A stretch of DNA of 51,033 nucleotides from Verrucomicrobiia bacterium (GTDB lineage: Bacteria > Verrucomicrobiota > Verrucomicrobiia > Palsa-1439). The position numbers and the translations under genes are program-made. Within the stretch, counting starts at the first letter, position 1. Every line of letters starts with the position of its first letter. The notes beneath the pieces were generated by a model, which saw only the letters and a program-made list of their open reading frames with translations, searched no databases and was not told the DNA's origin. The stretch lies in NCBI GenBank assembly GCA_035577545.1, contig DATLVI010000019.1, positions 1 through 51,033 on the forward strand. The letters run 5' to 3'. Shown here in pieces: positions 7,342-14,434 of the stretch.

Positions 7342-7442
7342 GTGGACGGCAGGATTCGAACCTGCGAACTCCGGCTTCGTTTGCCATCCTGCAATCTGGT
7401 AAGGACTACAGGCGGCGCGGTATCCATCTCCGCCACGTCCAC
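7342..7442 (-). tRNA. tRNA-like gene with an expanded anticodon arm, isotype unassigned
   Basis: Read on the minus strand this folds as a cloverleaf. The acceptor stem is a perfect 7 bp (GTGGACG/CGTCCAC). The D-arm is GCGG-AGATGGATA-CCGC. The T-arm is GCAGG-TTCGAAT-CCTGC, with the invariant TTCGA. A class II-type variable arm (CGAA-GCCGGAG-TTCG) also forms. The anticodon arm is abnormal: CCTGTAGTC/GATTGCAGG makes a 9-bp stem with the 7-nt loop CTTACCA, extended by CC/GG. The total is 101 nt, longer than ordinary class II tRNAs. The apical loop would give anticodon TAC, but position 37 is then C rather than a purine; alternatively CTGTA resembles a Tyr loop. No CCA is encoded. It may be a decayed tRNA, a tRNA-like element, or an interrupted tRNA. 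Confidence 0.6.
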
Positions 7443-7446
7443 GGAA

Positions 7447-7478
7447 GGGTTCGGCGTTACAGCGTCGAGCCCTTTTTT
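7447..7478 (+). terminator. Terminator-like hairpin on the plus strand
   Basis: GGGTTCG (7447-7453) pairs fully, with one G-T wobble, with CGAGCCC (7466-7472), followed by TTTTTT. There is no protein gene upstream on the plus strand; the only candidate promoter is at 7205-7233. Confidence 0.55.
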
Positions 7479-7667
7479 CTTGCTGTCCCGTCTTTACGGC
7501 CTTCCTTGAATTTTTTCAAGCTCTTTCGTCGTAACATCCTACAATATTCAGTGCAAAACGTTTGCCGGGTTTGCCCGGACTGTCATTTTTCAAAGGCTAA
7601 ATAAAGTGAGGGGGTCAGTCCTTAGTATCGACACTCGAGAGTAGAATCGAATGAGGTCTCGCCAGAA

Positions 7668-7791
7668 CTACTTCAGCAACTTCCTCCACCGCTTGATCTG
7701 TGCTGCCACATTCTTCGGCGTGGGCGCGGCGGACATCGAATACTTTGCCGGCGGCTGGGCCGTACTTTCTGGCGGCGAGCTCGGACAATCG
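7668..7791 (-). repeat. Degenerate copy 1 of the argH 3' end
   Basis: Minus-strand sequence closely matches the last ~150 bp of argH (10092 upward). The first 48 bp differ at 5 positions and encode the same tail KNVAAQIKRWRKLLK plus a TAG stop. Further upstream LSELAARKYGPAAGKVFDVRRA is recognisable, but a deletion of about 29 bp relative to argH shifts the frame. Similarity also runs past the stop codon (ATCGAATGA...CTCGC beside both). It is non-coding as it stands. Confidence 0.85.
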
Positions 7792-7900
7792 GGATCGCAG
7801 CCCACGAGACGGTACAACATCATCTCCCCCGCTGACGGCGGTCCGTTTGCTTTGCCGAGGATTCAGGCTTAAATTATTAAGTCCCTAAATAGGAAGGGAG
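7668..7900. repeat. Duplicated 230-bp unit, copy A (argH tail plus leader with orphan RBS)
   Basis: The 233-bp unit resembles 7964-8194 along its whole length, including the end CAGTCCCTAAATAGGAAGGGAG-type text (here AAGTCCCTAAATAGGAAGGGAG). In copy B that end is the ribosome binding site of the gene at 8202. In copy A no gene follows, so its RBS is orphaned. Confidence 0.8.
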
Positions 7901-7963
7901 TTATTGGGGTCAACTCAGTACTCTGGACACATTCGCATTACCGCACTCCAGAGCGGTCCTTTG

Positions 7964-8194
7964 CTACCGCAGGATCTTCTTCCACCGCTTGATCCGCGCC
8001 GCCACATTCTTCGGCGTAGGCGCGGCGGACATCGAACACCTTGCCGGCGGGGGCCGTACTTCTTGGCGGCGAGTTCGCACAATCGGAATCGCGGCCCACA
8101 ACACGGTACAACACCACGTCGCAGGATGACGGTCGGCCGTTTGATTTGCCGATGATTCAGGCTTACATTGTTCAGTCCCTAAATAGGAAGGGAG
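7964..8194. repeat. Duplicated 230-bp unit, copy B (degenerate argH tail copy 2 plus leader of the next gene)
   Basis: The argH-tail portion (7964-8090, minus strand) differs from argH at 7 of the first 48 bp. It encodes the tail KNVAARIKRWKKILR and a TAG stop, and shares copy 1's internal deletion. The remainder (to 8194) is the leader of the gene at 8202, ending in AGGAAGGGAGG, a strong Shine-Dalgarno. Confidence 0.8.
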
Positions 8195-8201
8195 GACTAT
8201 C

Positions 8202-8777
8202 ATGACGACGAAAGTCGGAGGATTGGTAGAGTCGGTTAAGGATGACATCGTGGCCGCGATCAAAGGAACGGGTGACATCACCAAGGCGACCGTGGACACT
8301 GTCAGCAACGCACTCACCACGACACTGAAGGACACGGGTAAGGTGGGTGCAGCGGCGACGGGCGCGATTGCCGATACCGCGAGTGGTGCCGTCCGCGGTG
8401 CCACGCAGGTCGGCGCGCACATCGGAGATGCCGCCAAAGGAATCGTAATCGGAACGCTCCGCGGCACCAAACAGGTCGGTGGCGAGGCCCTCGATACCAT
8501 CGGCCACACGGCCGGCGTCGTGATCCGCGACACCGCTGCAGTCGGCGGTCAACTCGGTCATGCCGCAACCGGCCTGCTGTCAGGAGCGATTCAGGGCGCC
8601 AAGGAATTGGGCCTGAGCGCGGAAGATGCCGCCTCGGCGGCAGCTCATGGCGCCTTAAAGGCCGCCGAAAAGGTCGGCTCGTCGGCATTGGATACGGTCC
8701 GCAACACCGTGACCCAGAGCATCTCTGGCGTCAAAGTCGTGCTGAAGGAACCGTTCAAGAGCCACGACACCAAATAA
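8202..8777 (+). CDS. Ala/Gly/Thr-rich helical low-complexity protein of unknown function
   Basis: The 191-residue protein has no signal peptide, no cysteine and almost no aromatic residues. It is built of loosely repeated 10-13-residue segments rich in Ala, Gly, Thr, Asp and Lys, such as VGAAATGAIADTASGAVRGA and IGDAAKGIVIGTLRGTKQVG. The pattern is that of extended amphipathic helices with Gly/Ala spacing, resembling LEA-like, phasin-like or apolipoprotein-like proteins. A role in desiccation or stress protection, or in coating granules or membranes, is possible but unsupported by homology I can name. It has a strong RBS (AGGAAGGGAGG, 8 nt before the ATG) and a near-perfect terminator, so it is a well-expressed single-gene unit. 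It lies between degenerate argH tails. Confidence 0.8.
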   Translation: MTTKVGGLVESVKDDIVAAIKGTGDITKATVDTVSNALTTTLKDTGKVGAAATGAIADTASGAVRGATQVGAHIGDAAKGIVIGTLRGTKQVGGEALDTIGHTAGVVIRDTAAVGGQLGHAATGLLSGAIQGAKELGLSAEDAASAAAHGALKAAEKVGSSALDTVRNTVTQSISGVKVVLKEPFKSHDTK

Positions 8778-8813
8778 CCGAACCAGTCGCGACAAGCGCT
8801 CGCGAAATGGTCA

Positions 8814-8847
8814 GCGGCCCCGGTCAAATACCGGGGCCGCTCTTTTT
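8814..8847 (+). terminator. Strong Rho-independent terminator
   Basis: A perfect 10-bp stem GCGGCCCCGG/CCGGGGCCGC with loop TCAAATA, followed by TCTTTTT. It lies 36 nt after the stop of the helical-protein gene. Confidence 0.9.
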
Positions 8848-8934
8848 CGACAGCGGATAGACCGTCGTTTACGTGCCGATTGTGGCAGCAGGTCAACCTG
8901 TATTCATCGGCTTCGAAAGAACCAGGCTTTCCGG

Positions 8935-8981
8935 TTACTTCAGCAACTTCTTCCAGCGCTTACTCTGCGCCGCCACATTAG
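8935..8981 (-). repeat. Degenerate copy 3 of the argH 3' end
   Basis: 41 of 45 bp match the argH terminus. It encodes NVAAQSKRWKKLLK and a TAA stop on the minus strand. Similarity stops abruptly after about 47 bp. Confidence 0.85.
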
Positions 8982-9043
8982 TTCGGCAGCAAGGACTCAC
9001 GTCACCGAGACGGACTCTGCGAACAGGAGAAATTGATACAGGG

Positions 9044-10060
9044 CTAGGAATGTAACAGCCGGCGCAGTTTACTGACAACATAGCCTTCCCACCATGCGTT
9101 TTCGCGGGGGTCATGGCGAGTGACAGCGAGGTTGGTAAGAAAGACGGCGCGCAACACCTGAAAGAGCCTGAGCTGCTGTGCGAAATCCGCGGGCAGCGGA
9201 CGAATACGGGCATAGGCCGTGGTGAAGGCCTCAGTCAAATCGATGTAATCTGGCCGCTCGATCGAACCAAACAGCGCGGTGGCCACGTCGTAGAGAAAAT
9301 AGCCCCAACTGAGATCCTCGAAGTCGATGAAGGCCACGCCATCGTTCCGGAAAAGGCAATTACCGGCGTGGAGATCGGCATGGATGAGGCCGTAGCCCAG
9401 AGGATCCAGACGCAGCCTGCTCATCAGCCCACGGCCTTGCTCGGCGAGAAGAACGAACTGGTTGATCGCTTCGTTCGTCAGGTGGCCTCGCAAGTAGGCA
9501 ATGATCGGTTCCAACGTACCGTTCCCATCGCGATCGAGGCTGAACCCCTCGTCCCACGAAGGTCGATCAAACCCGGGCGCGGGATCGAACGCGGCACTCG
9601 ATTGATGAAGATGGGCAGAGGCGGCACCCATCAAACCGAAGTCGTGAGCATTCATCTGCGCTTCCGCGATGGTCATTCCGTCCAACCAGTGAAATACGTT
9701 GCACCAACGCGGTTCGGGCACCGACGGCGCGGAGGTTTTGAGCATGAGTTGGCCAGCCAACGTGACGACCGGATCGGGTACGCGGACGCCGGGATCGGAT
9801 TGCATCGCCCGCAGCCACTGCATCTCGGAGCGCAACCGGGCTTCGCCATGGTGATTGCACGTTACCCGCAACACGAACTGCCGTCCGTCACCTGCGACGA
9901 CGCGGTAGGTTGCATTGTTGTAGTAGCGCAGGTTCTGCAGCTCGACGGCAATGATGCCATGATGAGCGAGCGCAGCCCTTGCCAACGGTTCCAACTCGGC
10001 AAGCGTGGGCCGATGGTCCACGGCCGGAAGAGTGACCGCGTTGCCTGGTAAAGGGGTCAA
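9044..10060 (-). CDS. Aminoglycoside phosphotransferase-fold kinase (APH/RdoA-like)
   Basis: The 338-residue protein has the eukaryotic-like kinase fold of the APH family (PF01636). The catalytic loop IHADLHAGN (His227, Asp229, Asn234) and the metal-binding IDFEDLSWG (Asp246) are complete. An N-lobe QFVLRVTCN strand probably carries the nucleotide-binding site. Length and the HADLHAGN/DFED pattern resemble homoserine kinase type II or RdoA/SrkA-like stress kinases more than antibiotic-modifying enzymes; the substrate is unknown. The start is a TTG at 10060, supported by AGGAG 7 nt upstream (10068-10072). There is no better ATG. It follows argH by 31 nt in the same direction but is enclosed by argH-tail copies, so it may have arrived independently. 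Confidence 0.85.
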   Translation of the reverse strand: MTPLPGNAVTLPAVDHRPTLAELEPLARAALAHHGIIAVELQNLRYYNNATYRVVAGDGRQFVLRVTCNHHGEARLRSEMQWLRAMQSDPGVRVPDPVVTLAGQLMLKTSAPSVPEPRWCNVFHWLDGMTIAEAQMNAHDFGLMGAASAHLHQSSAAFDPAPGFDRPSWDEGFSLDRDGNGTLEPIIAYLRGHLTNEAINQFVLLAEQGRGLMSRLRLDPLGYGLIHADLHAGNCLFRNDGVAFIDFEDLSWGYFLYDVATALFGSIERPDYIDLTEAFTTAYARIRPLPADFAQQLRLFQVLRAVFLTNLAVTRHDPRENAWWEGYVVSKLRRLLHS

Positions 10061-10091
10061 GGCTTGACTCCTGACATCGAATGATTGCTCG

Positions 10092-11456
10092 CTACTTCAG
10101 CAATTTCTTCCAGCGCTTGATCTGCGCCGCCACATTCTTTGGTGACGGGGCGCCGACAGCAGTTCGGGCGGCGAGGGCGCGGCGGACGTCGAATACTTTG
10201 CCGGCGGCGGGGCCGTACTTCTTGGCGGCAAGCTTGGACAACGAGCTGTGGGTCTTTTCCGCCTCGGCGCAGAGCGCGCCGACAGTGTGATGGGCTTCGC
10301 GGAACGGCATCCCCTGCTCCACCAGAAAATCAACGAGGTCCGTCGCCAGCATCATCGGGTCGCTCGCGGCGGCTTCGCATTTGACGTGGTTCACGTGGAT
10401 GTGGCGCAGCATTTCCGCCACGATGTGAAGTGTGGACAATAAAATATCCGCCGACTTGAACAGCGGTTGCTTGTCTTCCTGCAAATCCCGGTTGTAAGTC
10501 AACGGCAGGGATTTGAGGAGCGTCAACGCCTGCACCAGATTGCCGTAGAGCCGCGCCGTCTTGCCGCGCGCCAATTCCGCGATGTCTGGATTCTTCTTCT
10601 GCGGCATCAGCGACGAGCCGGTCGTGTACGCGTCGGCAATCGTGATGAAACCAAACTCCGCGCTCGACCAGAGAATCAGGTCTTCCGCCAATCGCGACAA
10701 ATGCGCGCCTGTGAGCGCCGCCGCCGCGTGAAATTCCACGACGAAATCGCGGTCGCTAACGGCGTCCATCGAGTTCTGCGTGACACCCGCGAAGCCGAGC
10801 AGCTTTGCGACGTAGGCGCGGTCGAGCTTGAGCGTGCTACCCGCAATCGCACCGGAACCGAGCGGGCAAACGTTGGCGCGCTTGGAGCAATCGGCGAAGC
10901 GCCCGGCGTCGCGATTTAGCATCTCGACATAAGCGAGAAGATGATGCGCCAGCAACACCGGCTGGGCCCGCTGCAGGTGCGTGTAGCCCGGAATAACCGC
11001 GTCCCGCTCCTTCTCCGCGAAGGCAACGAGCGCACTCTGTAAGTGTCGAATCTCGAAATTTGTGCCGCGGATTTTCGAGATGAGCCAGAGCCGAATGTCG
11101 GTGGCGATCTGATCGTTGCGACTGCGGCCCGTATGCAGCTTCTTGCCCGCCGCGCCAATCTTGCGAACCAGCGCCGCCTCGATATTCATATGAACATCTT
11201 CGCAGTCAAAATCCCACTTGAATTTACCGGATTCAATCTCGTGCTGTATGGCGCGCAAGCCGTGCTCGATCTTCTTCACTTCCGCCTGGGTGAGCAGGCC
11301 GACCTTCGCCAGCCCTTTCGCATGCGCGATGGAACCGGCGATGTCGTGGTTGAACAACCGCCAATCGAAGCTGACGCTCTCGGTGTAAGCCTTGACGGCT
11401 TCCGCCGGCCCGGTCGAGAAGCGTCCGCCCCAGGTTTGTTGGGCTGATTTCTTCAT
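10092..11456 (-). CDS. argH: Argininosuccinate lyase
   Basis: The 454-residue enzyme cleaves argininosuccinate to arginine and fumarate, the last step of arginine biosynthesis, in the cytoplasm. The fumarase/ASL superfamily signature GSSLMPQKKNP (280-290) is intact. So are the catalytic-His region GYTHLQRAQP (His160) and HTGRSRNDQIATD (108-120). Length is normal. It follows the DUF4412-type gene by 9 nt and may be co-transcribed with it. Its 3' end, encoding KNVAAQIKRWKKLLK, is the source-like sequence for three degenerate copies downstream. The partner gene argG lies about 7 kb away on the same strand. Confidence 0.98.
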   Translation of the reverse strand: MKKSAQQTWGGRFSTGPAEAVKAYTESVSFDWRLFNHDIAGSIAHAKGLAKVGLLTQAEVKKIEHGLRAIQHEIESGKFKWDFDCEDVHMNIEAALVRKIGAAGKKLHTGRSRNDQIATDIRLWLISKIRGTNFEIRHLQSALVAFAEKERDAVIPGYTHLQRAQPVLLAHHLLAYVEMLNRDAGRFADCSKRANVCPLGSGAIAGSTLKLDRAYVAKLLGFAGVTQNSMDAVSDRDFVVEFHAAAALTGAHLSRLAEDLILWSSAEFGFITIADAYTTGSSLMPQKKNPDIAELARGKTARLYGNLVQALTLLKSLPLTYNRDLQEDKQPLFKSADILLSTLHIVAEMLRHIHVNHVKCEAAASDPMMLATDLVDFLVEQGMPFREAHHTVGALCAEAEKTHSSLSKLAAKKYGPAAGKVFDVRRALAARTAVGAPSPKNVAAQIKRWKKLLK

Positions 11457-11465
11457 GAAGCGTAA

Positions 11466-12248
11466 CTATTGATTACCGTTGCCTTGCGGGGGCGTTCCGC
11501 CGGGCGGCATCATGCGCTGCATATTGGCCATCATCATTTCCTGCATGCTGCCGTACCCTTTGAAGTCGCTTGGCGGATCGAAGAGTGACGCGTCCGGCGC
11601 CGACATCTTGATGTCGCGGAAGTGCGTCGTGATGGTCGCGCCGCCGGCTTGCATTTCGGTCTTGAGGGGGAAGTCATGCATGTCGCTGGCCTGCCAGGCG
11701 ATCATCTCGTGTTGCTTGCCGTCATCGGATGTAATGGTGATCTTGTTCTTCACGCAGGGGTGGCCGTCCACCGTTTCCTTGCCCAGCGCGGTGACTTCGA
11801 TCTTCGCTTCCTTCTGCTCGGTTTTGTCAGTCGGCTGGTCCGACGCCGGGTTGATTTCGCAATAGGCCTTAAGGCCCGGGTACACCAGGTACAACAGCTT
11901 CTTGTCCCCCCGGTAAATGTTGATCGTCCGGTCCATGCCCATCTGTTTCACCTGGGCGACGGCCTGTGGTGACATGTTCACGCCTTTCATGGTCGTCATG
12001 TCCATCTCGGTGCGCACATTGCCCTTGAGCACCGCGTACGCCGACTCCATCTGCATCGGCTCGGGGCGCGACTTGTCCGCGATCGTCATGTCCGCAGTGG
12101 CCGTGAACGCCTCGTTCTTCCCAAAAACCTTCGCCATCTGCGCGCTGCCGAAATCGCGGACCCCGCCAAACATCCGTTGCCCAAACACCGCCGGCGCAGT
12201 CAGGCACGCCGCCGCCGCGATCATTGTCCAAAGTCGAAATGCTTTCAT
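11466..12248 (-). CDS. Exported DUF4412-like protein
   Basis: The 260-residue protein has a clear Sec signal peptide (MKAFRLWTMIAAAACLTAPAVF, then G-Q), so it is periplasmic or outer-membrane associated. The mature part is beta-rich and resembles DUF4412/LolA-like proteins: repeated strands, INIYRGDKKLLYLVYPGLKA and a conserved VDGHPCVKNKITI segment. The tail (MQEMMMANMQRMMPPGGTPP) is Met/Pro-rich, which could bind metal or be disordered. The ATG has a good AAGGAG upstream. A lipid- or outer-membrane-related role is suggested by the fold group only. Divergent from the HAD phosphatase gene. Confidence 0.75.
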   Translation of the reverse strand: MKAFRLWTMIAAAACLTAPAVFGQRMFGGVRDFGSAQMAKVFGKNEAFTATADMTIADKSRPEPMQMESAYAVLKGNVRTEMDMTTMKGVNMSPQAVAQVKQMGMDRTINIYRGDKKLLYLVYPGLKAYCEINPASDQPTDKTEQKEAKIEVTALGKETVDGHPCVKNKITITSDDGKQHEMIAWQASDMHDFPLKTEMQAGGATITTHFRDIKMSAPDASLFDPPSDFKGYGSMQEMMMANMQRMMPPGGTPPQGNGNQ

Positions 12249-12349
12249 GTCTTGTTCTCCTTCATGGATGGCGTTGACCGTAGCAAGCGCGCTGCCGCCA
12301 CAACAACAAAAAAATCGCCCCTTCCGATGCCGTTGAGTACCATGGCCGC

Positions 12350-13000
12350 GTGAAACACGATATCCGCGCCGTTCTCTTCGATCTCGACGGAACGCTGGCC
12401 GACTCGCTGGCCGATTTGGCGAACGCCACCAACTGGGCGCTCGCGCAGCTCGGTTGCCCCGCGCATCCGCCGGAAAGCTATCGCCACTTCGTCGGCGACG
12501 GTGCGCGCGAACTCTGCGCCCGTGCCCTGCCCCGGGACCGGCAGGATCTGCTGGACGACACCTTGCGCCTGATGCGCGAGTGCTACGACGCGCACTGCTT
12601 CGACCTGACCAAACTCTACGCGGGTATCCCCGGACTGATTTCAGCGCTCGCGGAGCGCCATCTCAGCCTCGCCGTGCTGTCCAATAAACCAGATGATTTC
12701 ACGAAACGAATGATCGCGCACTATTTCGACCCGTCACCCTTCGCGGTCGTCCGCGGTCAGTTGCCCAATGTCCCACTGAAACCCGATCCGACCGCCGCGC
12801 TTCAGATCGCGCAGGAACTCGGCGTGCCACCCGCACAATGGCTCTATCTCGGCGACACCAACACTGACATGCACACCGCCCGCGCCGCAGGCATGCATGC
12901 CGTCGGCGTACTCTGGGGTTTCCGCGACCGCGAAGAGTTGGTCAAGAGCGGCGCGGCGCACATCGTGGCCCGGCCCGAACAGGTGCTCGCCTTCTTGTAA
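12350..13000 (+). CDS. gph: HAD hydrolase, phosphoglycolate phosphatase-like
   Basis: The 216-residue protein has HAD motif I FDLDGTLADS (Asp11, Asp13), a helical C1 cap, motif II LSNKPDD, motif III Lys in KPDP and motif IV YLGDTNTDM. This is the Gph/PGP-like subfamily, which dephosphorylates 2-phosphoglycolate (a product of DNA 3'-end repair) or related small phosphates. HAD specificities drift, so the substrate is tentative. The start is a GTG at 12350; the nearby ATG at 12342 is out of frame and immediately hits TGA. It stands alone. Confidence 0.85.
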   Translation: MKHDIRAVLFDLDGTLADSLADLANATNWALAQLGCPAHPPESYRHFVGDGARELCARALPRDRQDLLDDTLRLMRECYDAHCFDLTKLYAGIPGLISALAERHLSLAVLSNKPDDFTKRMIAHYFDPSPFAVVRGQLPNVPLKPDPTAALQIAQELGVPPAQWLYLGDTNTDMHTARAAGMHAVGVLWGFRDREELVKSGAAHIVARPEQVLAFL

Positions 13001-13011
13001 CCGGCCGCCAC

Positions 13012-13045
13012 AAAAACAAAAGGCGGTGGAATCAATCCACCGCCT
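13012..13045 (-). terminator. Rho-independent terminator between convergent genes
   Basis: A perfect 10-bp stem AGGCGGTGGA/TCCACCGCCT with loop ATCAA. On the minus strand it is followed by TTTGTTTTTG, ending the secreted-protein gene at 13066. It probably also stops the HAD gene from the other side. Confidence 0.8.
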
Positions 13046-13065
13046 CTTGAACAACGAACAACTGG

Positions 13066-13551
13066 TTATGGACAGGTTGAAGCCGGCTTAAACGCCGAAC
13101 TTGTCGTAACCTTACCGACGAAGATTGCTCCATCGATAGCAATCTGGAAGCTCTCAGTTGCCTTGAACGTCTTGCCGTTCGAGATCGTGACGACGCCGGC
13201 CCCATTCGTGTCACCGCTGCCCCCAAATGACAACAGCACAAAGTTCACTGCATTACTGTTTGAGTCTGGCCCGATGCTCACAGGGTTGCCCACGATGGTC
13301 ACTATATTGGTGATAAAGCCCCCGCATTGGTCAACCACCTCAAGCGCACCCGTCTCAGAATCAAGGACCAGCTTCTCCGTCTTGTTGGTCCCAAGAATCT
13401 GCTTGCTCGAGAAAGACGCCGAGACAATCACCGTATTTGGCTCTTCCGTCGCCTTCCCGCTGATGTTCGCATCAAACAAACCGGCGTGAACAGTCACGGC
13501 CACCAAGCCAATCAATACACTCCCCACCACCGCGATACGCATTGCTTTCAT
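13066..13551 (-). CDS. Small exported protein of unknown function
   Basis: The 161-residue protein has a signal peptide (MKAMRIAVVGSVLIGLVAVTVHA, about residue 23). The mature part is beta-rich, with Thr/Ser/Asn/Gly-heavy strands such as TVIVSASFSSKQI, LVLDSETGALEVVD and GVVTISNGKTFKA. It ends with Cys and contains one other Cys (QCGG), so a disulphide is possible. I recognise no family. The start at 13551 is supported by AGGGGAGGA six bases upstream. It is a monocistronic gene with its own terminator. Confidence 0.75.
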   Translation of the reverse strand: MKAMRIAVVGSVLIGLVAVTVHAGLFDANISGKATEEPNTVIVSASFSSKQILGTNKTEKLVLDSETGALEVVDQCGGFITNIVTIVGNPVSIGPDSNSNAVNFVLLSFGGSGDTNGAGVVTISNGKTFKATESFQIAIDGAIFVGKVTTSSAFKPASTCP

Positions 13552-13773
13552 TGCGATTCCTCCCCTTAATATGTTTTTTGTTAACTCGGCAAAGTTGTAA
13601 CCGCGCGATGCGGCGCAAACTGCCTGTCCCTCTGATCCATTGATTGCGGATGCTAAAGGTGGTCTACTAGCGTGTCAAGTTTCCGGGACTGCATAATCGA
13701 TTACAATTCAGTAATGATTGAAAGGTGAAAATGCACCACCGCGATCAACGGGCCGCACGATGGCCCAACGAAG

Positions 13774-13808
13774 AAAAAAAGGGCGCCACGCCCGTGCGAG
13801 ACGCCCTT
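13774..13808 (-). terminator. Terminator of the RRM protein gene
   Basis: Minus strand AAGGGCG ... CGCCCTT with a 16-nt loop that contains further pairing, followed by TTTTT. It begins 32 nt after the stop codon. Confidence 0.75.
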
Positions 13809-13840
13809 CACGTAATTACCTTCTTGTGGTTCTGCGAGTC

Positions 13841-14209
13841 TTAACGACGACCACGGCCGCCGCCGCCACCGAAGTCGCGTTTGCCGCCACCGCCGCCGCC
13901 ACGACCGCCACCGCCGAATCCGCCACCACCACCGCCGCCAAAGTCACCGCGGGGACGTTCCTCACGGGGACGGGCTTCATTTACGGTGAGCGCGCGACCG
14001 TCCAGTTCCTTGCCGTTGAAATCGGTCACGGCTTTGTTGGCCTCTTCTTGAGTGCCCATCTGGACGAACGCGAATCCGCGGGATTTGCCCGTGAACTTGT
14101 CCATGATGAGTTCGCAACTGGTGACATTGCCCGCCTGCTTGAACAGGTCGAGAATATCGCCTTCGGTCGTGTTGAACGACAGGTTGCCCACGAATAGCTT
14201 GGTTGCCAT
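13841..14209 (-). CDS. RRM RNA-binding protein with glycine-rich tail
   Basis: The 122-residue protein has one RRM domain: RNP2 LFVGNL (5-10) and RNP1 RGFAFVQM (44-51), ending near residue 80. A C-terminal tail of Gly runs with Arg and Phe follows ([13 protein letters not shown], ending GGGRGRR). This is the cyanobacterial/bacterial Rbp type, related to plant glycine-rich cold-induced RNA-binding proteins. It should bind single-stranded RNA in the cytoplasm. It has its own promoter, a leader of about 140 nt and a terminator, an arrangement parallel to the cold-shock gene in this window. Confidence 0.93.
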   Translation of the reverse strand: MATKLFVGNLSFNTTEGDILDLFKQAGNVTSCELIMDKFTGKSRGFAFVQMGTQEEANKAVTDFNGKELDGRALTVNEARPREERPRGDFGGGGGGGFGGGGRGGGGGGKRDFGGGGGRGRR

Positions 14210-14357
14210 AAGGGTTTAGTTATTTCCTTCTGCTGCGGTAGGAGGCTTCAGTGACTGTTCCCGCTCATCGGGTTTCGGACTGCCACCAGGCAAACACGGC
14301 GTGACTGACATTCCACCAATCTCACTGCGCTCTTCTTCCATATGCTAGCTACCGAAA

Positions 14358-14385
14358 AATATACGCAAAACACTCCCATTGGCAA
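14358..14385 (-). promoter_or_regulatory. Sigma70-type promoter of the RRM protein gene
   Basis: Minus strand TTGCCA, 16 bp, TATATT: five of six matches in each box. Transcription would begin near 14351, leaving a leader of about 140 nt before the ATG at 14209. Confidence 0.55.
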
Positions 14386-14434
14386 CAAGAATTTTCAGTC
14401 GATTTGTGCGCCAATTCTGCCTATTGTGGCCGTC

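Noticed and set aside
7651-7872. Plus-strand 73-codon frame with a possible ATG
   Set aside because: It is the reverse strand of argH-tail copy 1 plus the orphan leader; similarity to argH is on the other strand.
7964-8533. A 189-codon minus-strand frame ending in an ArgH-like tail
   Set aside because: Only its last about 20 codons match argH. The remainder is the antisense of the helical-protein gene at 8202, which has an RBS and terminator.
9044-10060. Aminoglycoside resistance gene
   Set aside because: The APH fold is clear, but the sequence resembles homoserine kinase or RdoA-like proteins more than known resistance enzymes. I would not infer resistance.
13718-14197. Plus-strand frame of 159 codons rich in Ala/Thr
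   Set aside because: It is the antisense of the glycine-rich RRM gene; GC-rich Gly codons read backwards give Ala/Thr runs.
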